A program made the translations under genes and the position numbers. From UMGS363 sp964402055 (GTDB lineage: Bacteria; Bacillota; Clostridia; Oscillospirales; Ruminococcaceae), in assembly GCA_964402055.1 (NCBI GenBank), contig CAYOAV010000008.1, positions 1 to 48,057 on the forward strand: a stretch of 48,057 nt of DNA, written 5' to 3'. Position 1 is the first letter of the stretch. Each line of letters opens with the position of its first letter. Positions 41,401 to 48,057 of the stretch are shown piece by piece. The notes below the pieces were generated by a model that was given only the letters and a program-made list of their open reading frames with translations, did not search any database and was not told the origin of the DNA.

Positions 41401-42053
41401 CTCATATAAGCCGCCGCAAGAGGGTCGGTTTTTTCGTCAAAGCCTTGTTCGAAGCGTTTTACCGATTGATTTATAAAATCCATAGGGAATGGAAGTGCCA
41501 TAATGAAGCGGTGCAGTGAAAGGACTGTTTTTTCAAGCTCTGTATCGCCTCTTGCTCCCGAACATGTGAAATCTGCCAGCTTTTTCATTAATTCAGGCTT
41601 TTCACCGTAAAAGCGTTCAAAAACATTTTCCGTTGCCTTTGCGATGATTATATTTTCTTCTGATTCATCTATAATGCGAAAGCCTGATGAAACTCCGAGC
41701 GGCTGGACGTTTTCCCTTATAAGGTCAAAGCAGAATGAGGTTATCGTTGATATTCTTGCAGAGGGAATAAGAGCCTGCTGACTGTAAAGCCATTCATTAT
41801 CAGGTTCTTTTTCAAGCCGTTGGGATATAGCGTCGGAAAGCCTTTGCTTCATCTGGGCGGCGGCATCGTTTGTGAAGGTAACAACAATTATCCTGTCGGC
41901 AGGGGTTCGGTTTTCGTTATCGGATAGTATTCTGAGCAGCCTTTCAACAAGCACGGAGGTTTTTCCGCTTCCTGCCGCCGCAGAAACTATCACAGAGGTA
42001 TTTCTTGCTTCAATAGCTTCAAGCTGTTTATCTGTCCATCTGTTTTCAGCCAT
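38469..42053 (-). CDS. addA: ATP-dependent helicase/nuclease subunit AddA
   Basis: AddA is the helicase-nuclease subunit of the AddAB enzyme that processes double-strand breaks for recombination. The 1194-residue protein has Walker A AAAGSGKT (25-32), UvrD-type motifs (VVTFTNDAAAQMKQR, MIDEFQDSNNTQ, VVGDVKQSIYRFR), the helicase motifs VSIKTIHKSKGLEYPFVF and LLYVALTRAKEKLF, and a C-terminal RecB-like nuclease motif (IIVDYKTDRVSSADVL). The length is typical. The start is seven bases after addB, with AAGGAGAA within the addB end. Confidence 0.97.
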   Translation of the reverse strand: MAENRWTDKQLEAIEARNTSVIVSAAAGSGKTSVLVERLLRILSDNENRTPADRIIVVTFTNDAAAQMKQRLSDAISQRLEKEPDNEWLYSQQALIPSARISTITSFCFDLIRENVQPLGVSSGFRIIDESEENIIIAKATENVFERFYGEKPELMKKLADFTCSGARGDTELEKTVLSLHRFIMALPFPMDFINQSVKRFEQGFDEKTDPLAAAYMSYISDELSSAASLAFYAAEAVPDDGKSKAQQIISGEAEMLEQLAERVCDTALKWEERQLKPIKFETCRYPKTEKGSDDEALISFVKDIRDKYKKIYNELAENSFTRDEISDDYKINADILSGISELVKALIDEIAEIKNEKNALGFSDAEQLAIKLLCQKDENGSISRTALAEELSNYYKLIMIDEFQDSNNTQSLIFRMLSHNGTAEKGGDNLFVVGDVKQSIYRFRLANPNNFMQVLDTSEPYTKDFQGKNASVLLNRNFRSSIDVVDFVNDVFQNIMSRKSGGIDYTEGESLEYGASYPDSDRATEIIFSPDTATPTTDDNDEEPISAVQAEARAAASKIKEMLEKVSVSDKGSLRPCEPKDFCILLRDRIRGQLYADELAACGIKAVCEETVSYLRSREISVLLDLLRVIDDPMQDIPLVSVLMSPMFMLNADDMAELRLMSESREEKLYKAVLRAAENDSVYPAKAKLVRFCNIFRDLRLAAASQSLEKLIINIYDSTDFLSSMSVYSDGEQKKANLRLLLEYAKAYETNSSGGLSGFLRYLSDVSENGGDLVRASVVSAADNAVSIKTIHKSKGLEYPFVFLCGTSKKFNLSDCHNRMQINLELGTGFKIQDISTGRLYDSFPRYAISQVNKRESINEEMRLLYVALTRAKEKLFITIPDSDATRRKISECSMRISAENGSPSAVKASSMLDWLIAAVLTHPDGSKIQNEIYIPIRKSKARIKISTYAPCSSDENADENIKPLPNDDDVKRLLGNFERSYDRCLTDKLAKLTITEIAKSEIDEVFLRRPDFAAEHSKLTAAEIGTATHTFMQYADYSAAESNPQKEAERLEALGLISSAERDSINYKHISAFFGSKLYKRMKNSPDVRREQKFLVGLSQLSLDESFNLEYNENSMLQGIADCIFFENGEMIIVDYKTDRVSSADVLADRYRRQLVLYSAALEKIFNVRAAGAYLYSFSLDCEIEIKLKNDT

Positions 42054-42059
42054 TGCTTT

Positions 42060-45000
42060 TTATTCTCCTTGAATAATTTTTGCCGCCTGCTCATTCAGAC
42101 GTTCTCTCATTTTTTCAGTGGCATCAGGTTCATATTTCCTGCTGATGATATTCGGATAATTTCCGCATACGGAGCTGTAATCACAGCTTGTGCAGGGTGA
42201 AAAATTACCGTTTATAAGCGGAACAGCTTCAATTTTGCCGTTCTTGATAGCATTTGCTGTTTCTTTGAGCATATCCTCGGTACAACGGCGAAGAGCGGCA
42301 ATATCGTCCTCGGTAACAACGCTTGATGAGGCATAAAAATCGCCGTCTTTTTTTATTTTTACAGGGATAAAGGTTCCGTTCAAGCCATTTTCCATTGCTC
42401 CTGCAAGCTCTGTATCAGCGATTACTATTCCGTCCATTTTACAGCCGTTTTTTTCATATTCTGCCTTAGCTTCATCGTCAGGATTTCTTCCAAGCGAGGG
42501 CATACGATCCTTTGCGTGCATATAAAGCACTCCGACTGGCTGGGCGGTATGATATTTTCCTTTATTTTTCGGCACATTCGGGTCGGTCAGTGCGAAAATA
42601 TAGAGAAGCATCTGCATATTTATTCCATAATAAAGGTCGGCAAGGGAAAATGCCTTTGAGCCTGTTTTATAGTCAACTACACGGATATAGGTCGTGCCGT
42701 CCTTTGTATAAGTATCAATTCTGTCAACCGCACCTATGAAGCTTACGACTGTATTATCAGCAAGCCGCAGAACAGCAGGCTTTTCATCGCCGTTTTCGTC
42801 ATATGTAAGAGTATATTCAAAGCTTGACGGTGAAAAATCCGATTGTGCAAATTCAAGCCGCAGTCTGTAAACTATATCGGTAAGTGTTTCTGCAAGTCTG
42901 CCAAAGGCTGCACGGTATCTTTGCGATTTTCCATAGCTGCCGCCTATATCTTCGGAGATATAATATAAGCCGAGCCTTTTATTGATATCATCGGCAATTT
43001 CCTCACGGCTCATTTTTATAAATTCGTCCTTGCCATGCTCCTGTAAAAATCCGCATAAGCAATAATGAACGGCATTTCCTCTTGCAGGTGCGTTCATTAC
43101 CATACGCTGCCTTGGATATATGGAAAGACCCTTTTTGCAGAAATAAATAAACGGGCATTTCCTGTAATCCTCAAGGCGTGAAGCGGAAAGAGTTATATTA
43201 TTCCCGAAAAGCATTGTGGCATTTTTTCTTGAAATATAATGCTCTGTTGTAACAGGCTCATCGGCAATGCGAAGCTTTTCCTTATTATCCTCGGAATAAT
43301 CTTCAAGTGCCTTCCTTATGCAGGCTATATCGGGATCATTCCTGCGGAAATTTTTTATATATTGATAATAAGCGTTCTGTTCATTCGTGCAGAAAAAGAG
43401 CGTTCCGAGTTTTTTCTCGTCAAGAGCTATATCACCGAACATAGCTTCAAGCTGTTTTACGGCAAAGGACGGATAAAGAGGACTTCCCGAAACTCCTGCC
43501 ACGGAGTATGTGACATAAAGCCGTTCTTTGGCGGCAGATAAAACTGAATATGCGATAAATCTTTCCTCGGCATTTTTTTCACGCAAAGAGCCGCCTATTT
43601 CTATATCGACTGCACGGAAGCGTTCAGCGTCCTTATCGGAAAAAATTGCAGAGGGCTTTGCGGCAAATGGGAATATTCCCTCGTTTGCACCCATTACAAA
43701 AATAACCTTCGGGTTGGAAAAACGTGACATATGAGCGGCGGTAAAGCTCACGCTGTCAAGAGTTCTCGGAGGGGAGGAGAGCTTCATTCCCGAAACTGCC
43801 GTTTCAAAAAGCCCTTCAAAATCCGAGCCTGAAATTTCATCACTGCCAAGTGTTCGGTAAAAGGATTGCAAAAGTTCGCAGAGTATATCCCATAGCTGTT
43901 TAGCTTCACGGACAGCAAGGAGCATACTTTCATTATTTTCGGAATTTTCAGCAAGCTTTGTTACAGTATCGGCGATTTTTACATCTTCAAGATAATCGGA
44001 AACAGCACGGCATATTTCATCGGCTTTCCCTGATTTAAGACGTTTTTTCAGCTTTATAAGAGGTGTTATTACGGTAAGTCTTGCATTTTCCGCAATATTA
44101 TCATTATCACAGCTTATGCGGAAAGGCATTTCCCACATTTCTCTGTCAACGTTCCATTTGTAGCAATATTCTTCGAGAATATCGGTCTGTTCAATATCAA
44201 GTCCCGAAAAGCCTGTTTTTACACAGCGGAGTATGTCCTCGGACGAAAAATGCTTTGCACAGGCAAGCTTAAGTGCCGTGCGGATAAATATTATCAGAGC
44301 CTTATGCGATATTCCCTCGGAGGTATCGGTGTAAAGAGGGATATCTGACCGCCTGAATGCGGCTTCTATCATGGTAATATAGCTTTCGGGGCATCTTGCG
44401 GTGACGGCTATATCGGAATAGTGCATACCCTCCTCATGCACAAGTCGGCATATTTCTGCGGCAACATAATCAGCCTCGGAATAAGGCTCTGCGGCTTCAT
44501 AAATTTTTATATTCTGACATTTTCCGTCAAAAGCTCCCCTTTGCGAGCGGAGAATATTCTCCCTCATAAAAAGAAGCTCGGGATTTTCAAAGCGGCGGTT
44601 TTCCGTCATAAATATTTTGTTTACAGCGGTATCGGAGGCTTTTGCGGCGGCTGAAAGCTTATAAGCGGTGCTATTTACCGTGTCGAAAAGTGAGAAGCTT
44701 TGTGGATTTACGTCCTCGGTCGTAAGTGCGACAGTTACATTTGAGCAATCTCTTATCATAACCTTTAAAAGCTCATATTCATCGGGAGTGAAGCTTTTAA
44801 ATTCATCAATAAAAAACTCCGTATCCTTGAAAAAATGATGCTTCGACGCTTTTTTTGCGGCTTCTGATATATCAGTCTGACTATCCTTATAGCCATGCTG
44901 TTCAAGGCTTTGCAAATATGCTGAAAAAATTAGGGCGATATCCTTTGCTTTGGGTCTTATTGCTTCATCAAGCAGGGCGATTTTTTCCATAAGAGCTTCG

Positions 45001-45404
45001 GGGGAAGCTCCTGCGGCTGAAAATGCCTTTACAATTTCAAGAGCTTCGGGAACAAAACGTGTTTTTGCCGCCTGTTTACCGTAAAATTCAAGCGAATGCT
45101 CCTTGCAAAGACGTGTAAGGACACCGTGCATAATGACGCTTTTCACGGTATCATCTGCATATTTTCCACGCAGACCGCCGTATTTTATGAAAATATATTT
45201 CGCCGCACGGGAAAAGTTGATTATTTCCATACGGTTGAATTTTTCTATTCCAATAAAATTATAAAGCAGTCGGTTATATTCAAAGTTAAACTGGTCGGGA
45301 ACGATAGCATAGACTTTTTTTCCGTTATCGACAGCGGCACTTATTCTTTTCATAATTTCATATGATTTTCCCGTACCTGCACCGCCGCAAATCAGCTCAA
45401 GCAT
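42060..45404 (-). CDS. addB: ATP-dependent helicase/nuclease subunit AddB
   Basis: AddB holds the inactivated helicase-like motor and the second nuclease. The 1114-residue protein has an N-terminal P-loop (GGAGTGKS, 7-14), the RecB-like nuclease motif (IRVVDYKTGSKAF) and four cysteines typical of the AddB iron-sulfur cluster: one in DYRKCPFIYFC and three in SPCTSCDYSSVCGN near the C-terminus. AGAGGT lies just before the ATG. The rhomboid-like gene ends three bases upstream, so all are in one operon. Confidence 0.96.
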   Translation of the reverse strand: MLELICGGAGTGKSYEIMKRISAAVDNGKKVYAIVPDQFNFEYNRLLYNFIGIEKFNRMEIINFSRAAKYIFIKYGGLRGKYADDTVKSVIMHGVLTRLCKEHSLEFYGKQAAKTRFVPEALEIVKAFSAAGASPEALMEKIALLDEAIRPKAKDIALIFSAYLQSLEQHGYKDSQTDISEAAKKASKHHFFKDTEFFIDEFKSFTPDEYELLKVMIRDCSNVTVALTTEDVNPQSFSLFDTVNSTAYKLSAAAKASDTAVNKIFMTENRRFENPELLFMRENILRSQRGAFDGKCQNIKIYEAAEPYSEADYVAAEICRLVHEEGMHYSDIAVTARCPESYITMIEAAFRRSDIPLYTDTSEGISHKALIIFIRTALKLACAKHFSSEDILRCVKTGFSGLDIEQTDILEEYCYKWNVDREMWEMPFRISCDNDNIAENARLTVITPLIKLKKRLKSGKADEICRAVSDYLEDVKIADTVTKLAENSENNESMLLAVREAKQLWDILCELLQSFYRTLGSDEISGSDFEGLFETAVSGMKLSSPPRTLDSVSFTAAHMSRFSNPKVIFVMGANEGIFPFAAKPSAIFSDKDAERFRAVDIEIGGSLREKNAEERFIAYSVLSAAKERLYVTYSVAGVSGSPLYPSFAVKQLEAMFGDIALDEKKLGTLFFCTNEQNAYYQYIKNFRRNDPDIACIRKALEDYSEDNKEKLRIADEPVTTEHYISRKNATMLFGNNITLSASRLEDYRKCPFIYFCKKGLSIYPRQRMVMNAPARGNAVHYCLCGFLQEHGKDEFIKMSREEIADDINKRLGLYYISEDIGGSYGKSQRYRAAFGRLAETLTDIVYRLRLEFAQSDFSPSSFEYTLTYDENGDEKPAVLRLADNTVVSFIGAVDRIDTYTKDGTTYIRVVDYKTGSKAFSLADLYYGINMQMLLYIFALTDPNVPKNKGKYHTAQPVGVLYMHAKDRMPSLGRNPDDEAKAEYEKNGCKMDGIVIADTELAGAMENGLNGTFIPVKIKKDGDFYASSSVVTEDDIAALRRCTEDMLKETANAIKNGKIEAVPLINGNFSPCTSCDYSSVCGNYPNIISRKYEPDATEKMRERLNEQAAKIIQGE

Positions 45405-45407
45405 TTT

Positions 45408-46106
45408 TTACCTCTTATTATTTTCATCATCATTATTTTCGGACATTTTTATTCTTACATCACGCCAAGCCTTGCGTACATCTTTTGCTTTGTAATTTAT
45501 TCTTATACGGGAAATGAGATTTCCACCGAAGAAAAGTGCAATGTTAAGGAATGATATAAGAATACAAAGACCTGAAGCCCAGAATCCATATGCAAAGCTT
45601 ATTATCATATTGTATGAAAGGAAAGCAACATCGATCCATGCGAGCCATTTTGCTTTTACTGGAATGAAATAGAAAAGCAGAAATCTTTCATTCGGGAAAA
45701 GTATTGCAAATGCGAGGAAAAGCGAAAGATTAAGATAATAAGCTGTTGCATAGCCTGAAATAAGTCCGCATATTATCGTTCCGATAACTCCAACGATATA
45801 AAAAACATTGAATCGGAAGCCGCCCCATACCTGTTCAAGCTGTGAGCCTATCAGATAGTAAAAATAGCAGCTTATCAGCATAAATATGGGGTTTGTGCTG
45901 AAAGGTACTAATACAAATGATAAAATTCTCCAGACCTGACCCTGCATAATTAATTCTCTGTCAAAATTCATATATGCTTCAAAATTGAATTCAGGGAAAA
46001 GATACTGGAAGACAAATACAACAATATTTCCTATGACGATATAAAGCATAAGATTAGGAATATAATATCTTCCGAATTTGCGTTCAAGCTTGTTTAAAAC
46101 ATTCAT
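45408..46106 (-). CDS. rhomboid-like membrane protein without catalytic residues
   Basis: The 232-residue protein has six hydrophobic segments and rhomboid-like landmarks: QVWRILSFVLVPF near 57-69, GSQLEQVWGGFRF near 87-99, and the segment YYLNLSLFLAFAILFPNE (about 123-140) where proteases have GxSG. The glycines flanking the serine are missing (NLSLF). The whole protein contains no histidine, so a Ser-His protease mechanism is impossible. It belongs to the inactive rhomboid-like group. It is the first gene of the addB-addA operon, three bases before addB, with its own extended -10 promoter. A tail of charged residues ends the protein. Confidence 0.82.
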   Translation of the reverse strand: MNVLNKLERKFGRYYIPNLMLYIVIGNIVVFVFQYLFPEFNFEAYMNFDRELIMQGQVWRILSFVLVPFSTNPIFMLISCYFYYLIGSQLEQVWGGFRFNVFYIVGVIGTIICGLISGYATAYYLNLSLFLAFAILFPNERFLLFYFIPVKAKWLAWIDVAFLSYNMIISFAYGFWASGLCILISFLNIALFFGGNLISRIRINYKAKDVRKAWRDVRIKMSENNDDENNKR

Positions 46107-46143
46107 TTAACAGTGATCCTTTCAAAAAGTTGGTTTTTAAAAA

Positions 46144-46172
46144 ATTATATCACATTTCAGATAATAATACAA
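46144..46172 (-). promoter_or_regulatory. promoter of the rhomboid-like/addBA operon
   Basis: Read on the minus strand: TTGTAT (plus-strand 46167-46172), 17-bp spacer ending in TGA, and perfect TATAAT (plus-strand 46144-46149), giving an extended -10. It stands back to back with the promoter at 46181-46209. Confidence 0.8.
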
Positions 46173-46180
46173 GTATACAC

Positions 46181-46209
46181 TTGAAATTTTCATAAATATG
46201 GTTTATAAT
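46181..46209 (+). promoter_or_regulatory. promoter of the DUF1858 gene
   Basis: TTGAAA (46181-46186), 17-bp spacer, perfect TATAAT (46204-46209). Its -35 box is only eight bases from that of the divergent addBA operon promoter, so the two may share polymerase or regulators. Confidence 0.82.
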
Positions 46210-46262
46210 AAAATTGTTCCCTTGTGGGGATACTTTAGTAAAACAGAAAGGTCGAATTAAAA

Positions 46263-46472
46263 ATGGCTATTGAAATTACAAAAGAAACTGTTATAGGTGA
46301 TATTCTTGACGCAGCTCCTGATACTGCTCCGTTCTTCCTTGAAATGGGAATGCATTGCCTTGGCTGTCCTGCTTCAAGAGGTGAATCGGTTGCAGACGCT
46401 TGTGCTGTTCATGGCGTAAATGCTGATGAGCTTGTTGAAAAGCTTAACGCTCATATTTCCGCTAACGCATAA
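46263..46472 (+). CDS. DUF1858-domain protein
   Basis: This 69-residue protein is a stand-alone DUF1858 domain: ITKETVIGDILDAAPDTAPFFLEMGMHCLGCPAS with the CxxC pair C32 and C35, then a short helical end. The fold is shared with the N-terminal domains of iron-sulfur repair and hybrid-cluster-linked proteins, so a thiol or metal role is usual to suppose but not shown. It has its own promoter and a terminator right after it, so it is a single-gene unit. Confidence 0.9.
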   Translation: MAIEITKETVIGDILDAAPDTAPFFLEMGMHCLGCPASRGESVADACAVHGVNADELVEKLNAHISANA

Positions 46473-46486
46473 TTTTTTATCATATT

Positions 46487-46519
46487 CCGCACGGAGATAT
46501 GCTTGTGCGGTTTGTTTTT
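46487..46519 (+). terminator. terminator after the DUF1858 gene
   Basis: CCGCAC (46487-46492) pairs with GTGCGG (46505-46510), followed by TTTGTTTTT. It ends 14 bases before the trmK start, so trmK depends on readthrough or an unseen promoter. Confidence 0.75.
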
Positions 46520-46532
46520 AAGGGAGATCATT

Positions 46533-47198
46533 ATGCTTGGAAACAGATTAAAGGCTTGTGCCGATTTCGTAAAGGGAAAAAAAGCCTGCGATGTCGGTAC
46601 GGATCATGGCTATCTTGCGGCAGAGCTGCTTATTTTGGGGAAATGCGATTTTGTTATTGCCGCTGATATAAACGAAAAGCCGCTTGAATCGGCACGCTCC
46701 ACATTGCTCGGAGCAGGTCTTTCGGAATGTTCGCAGACTGTACTTTCCGATGGTGTGAAAAGCATCTGCCTTGATGGAGTTACAGATATAATCATTGCAG
46801 GAATGGGCGGTGAGCTTATTGCAGAGATTCTATCACAAAAGCCGCTGGACGGAATTAATCTTGTCTTACAGCCTATGACAAAAGCACCGTATCTGCGTAG
46901 ATTTCTTGCGGAAAACGGCTTTTTGCTGAAAAATGAAAAGGCGGTAGAGGAAAACGGTCGGCTTTATATTGTTATGAATGTGGAATTTGACGGGATAAAG
47001 CGTGAAATAACAGAAGCTGAATCAATGCTCGGAAGGCTTTCCGCTGATGACGATACAGCGGCAAGGCTTATATCTGCGACTGAAAAAAAGCTTATGCGTG
47101 AGGCAGAGGCTCTGGAAAATTCAGGTGATTCCGATGCGGCGGCTAAGAAAAGGGAAATAGCGGGATTTTTAAAAAAGGAGTTGTCAAAAAATGCTTAA
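46533..47198 (+). CDS. trmK: tRNA (adenine22-N1)-methyltransferase TrmK
   Basis: TrmK methylates N1 of adenosine 22 in the D-loop of certain tRNAs using SAM. The 221-residue protein has the SAM-binding motif CDVGTDHGYLAAELL (19-33), the AGMGGELI catalytic-region motif and VLQPMTKAPYLRRFLAENGF. ATG at 46533 is chosen because GGGAG lies six bases before it. It overlaps the Nif3-like gene by eight bases, a pairing conserved in Bacillota. Confidence 0.94.
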   Translation: MLGNRLKACADFVKGKKACDVGTDHGYLAAELLILGKCDFVIAADINEKPLESARSTLLGAGLSECSQTVLSDGVKSICLDGVTDIIIAGMGGELIAEILSQKPLDGINLVLQPMTKAPYLRRFLAENGFLLKNEKAVEENGRLYIVMNVEFDGIKREITEAESMLGRLSADDDTAARLISATEKKLMREAEALENSGDSDAAAKKREIAGFLKKELSKNA

Positions 47199-47970
47199 GG
47201 TAAGGGATATAATCAATGAAATGAACGAAATTGCTCCGATTTCGCTTATGCAAAAGGGCGATAATTCAGGCTTGCTTGTAGGTTCGCCTGATGATAAGGC
47301 AGAAAGGGTGCTTGTGGCACTTGATATTACTAATGAAGTCGTTGAAGAAGCAAAAAACAGGGGAGCGGACGTAATAATCTCGCATCACCCTGTGATATTT
47401 TTGCCGTTGTATTCGCTTACGGATAAAAATCCTGCCTGCCGTGCCGCAAAATACGGAATTGCGTGCATATGCTATCATTCACCGCTTGACCTTGCAAAGG
47501 GCGGTATGAATGAGATAATTTATGATATGCTGAAAAAGCCGTTTTCTCTTAATGCTCCCGAATGTTTTCTTGAACCAGTCGGTGAACGCGGATATGGTCT
47601 TGTATGTGAGCTTGAAAAGGAAATTGAGCCTGAAAAAGCGGCATATCTGCTTAAAGAATGCTTTAATTGCCGATATGTGAGATATTCAAGGGGCGGCAGA
47701 AGTATAAAAAAGCTTGCATACTGTTCAGGAAGCGGCGGAAGTATGCTTGAAGAAGCGATAGCACTCGGAGCTGACGCATTAATTACGGGTGATGTCAAGC
47801 ACGACCGTATGGTAACGGCTTTGAACGAGGGCGTAACGCTGTTCGACTGCGGACATTTCCATACGGAAAATATAATTCTTCCTTATCTGAAAAAGCGATT
47901 TTCTGAGGATATGCCGCAGATAAGCTTTGAAATTGCAGATGCTTCAGTCGATCCTTGCGAATATGTCTGA
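47191..47970 (+). CDS. Nif3-like dinuclear metal centre protein
   Basis: The 259-residue protein belongs to the NIF3/YqfO family: the metal ligands in SHHPVIF (H65, H66), D46 in ALDIT and the C-terminal CGHFHTE motif are all present. It is the short form without the PII-like insertion of Bacillus YqfO (about 370 residues). The family binds two metal ions; its function is not settled. It is translationally coupled to trmK. Confidence 0.93.
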   Translation: MLKVRDIINEMNEIAPISLMQKGDNSGLLVGSPDDKAERVLVALDITNEVVEEAKNRGADVIISHHPVIFLPLYSLTDKNPACRAAKYGIACICYHSPLDLAKGGMNEIIYDMLKKPFSLNAPECFLEPVGERGYGLVCELEKEIEPEKAAYLLKECFNCRYVRYSRGGRSIKKLAYCSGSGGSMLEEAIALGADALITGDVKHDRMVTALNEGVTLFDCGHFHTENIILPYLKKRFSEDMPQISFEIADASVDPCEYV

Positions 47971-47982
47971 TAATACTAAGGG

Positions 47983-48031
47983 GACATATCCACAGCCTTT
48001 TGCACACTTTTGCTGTTTGTGGGAATATGTC
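47983..48031 (+). terminator. possible terminator or inverted repeat after the Nif3-like gene
   Basis: GACATAT (47983-47989) pairs with ATATGTC (48025-48031) and the inner CCACA with TGTGG around a two-base bulge. There is no clear T-run, so it may be a weak terminator or part of a palindromic element cut by the window end. Confidence 0.4.
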
Positions 48032-48057
48032 TATTAAACTGAAATTTATCGTTCTGA

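Noticed and set aside
46503..46532. Ten-codon N-terminal extension of TrmK
   Set aside because: It overlaps the preceding terminator tail and has no ribosome site, while the ATG at 46533 has a good one and fits the family start.
1..48057. tRNA, rRNA genes or CRISPR arrays
   Set aside because: No cloverleaf with GGTTCGAATCC-like T-arm, no rRNA segment and no regular repeat-spacer pattern was seen on reading.

Overview
The window looks like a scaffolded contig from an anaerobic, flagellated Bacillota (Clostridia; most like Ruminococcus/Oscillospiraceae). The signs are moderately low G+C with AT-rich spacers, strong Shine-Dalgarno boxes, near-consensus sigma-A promoters with 17-bp spacers, several TTG/GTG starts, AddAB instead of RecBCD, and a fla/che operon that includes FliY, CheC, CheD and a SigD/FliA-type sigma factor. 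Three blocks of exactly 100 N are scaffolding placeholders. Two of them (24750-24849 and 38239-38338) are flanked by identical 55-bp sequences, so they are unmerged contig overlaps and not real gaps.

Region 1 (1-5166) starts with a long imperfect palindrome. A near-perfect promoter (297-325) then drives a 17-residue leader peptide and a terminator/antiterminator leader. This controls a pair of half-size ABC exporters (a probable heterodimer; the first has a real assembly gap) and a rhodanese-TtcA fusion. The layout is that of a ribosome-sensing attenuator, as known for Gram-positive antibiotic-resistance genes. Region 2 (5163-5900, minus) is an unrecognised two-TM membrane protein.

Region 3 (6045-8026) is a self-contained operon of a degenerate PilZ protein, an orphan ParA-type ATPase and a ComFB-like protein, with its own promoter, a 12-bp palindrome in the leader and a terminator. 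It sits directly upstream of the flagellar operon.

Region 4 (8205-34703) is a roughly 26-kb flagellar/chemotaxis operon: flgB-flgC-fliE-[palindromic element]-fliF-fliG-fliH-fliI-fliJ-fliK-flgD-TIGR02530-type gene-flgE-flbD-motA-motB-fliM-fliY-cheY-fliO-fliP-fliQ-fliR-flhB-flhA-sigD-two flgF/flgG-family genes-cheC-cheD-small membrane protein. It encodes the rod, hook, MS ring, switch, export gate, stator, sigma factor and CheY-P dephosphorylation. fliL, flhF and flhG are absent from their usual places. FlgD is more than twice its normal length, and FliY carries a FliM-type CheY-P-binding peptide inside its linker.

Region 5 (34707-46106, minus) holds a divergent methionyl-tRNA synthetase-like gene and an unrecognised gene with its own promoter. 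It also holds an operon of a rhomboid-like protein without any histidine, AddB, AddA and a small membrane protein with a helix-turn-helix domain. Region 6 (46181-end, plus) is transcribed divergently: a DUF1858 protein, TrmK (tRNA m1A22 methyltransferase) and a Nif3-like protein.

The best candidates for something undescribed are: the palindromic element family (conserved CGTCGTCA / TTCCTAG internal loop in otherwise different stems), the attenuator-controlled exporter operon, the PilZ-ParA-ComFB module, the structured RNA before flgE, and the FlgD and FliY architectures.
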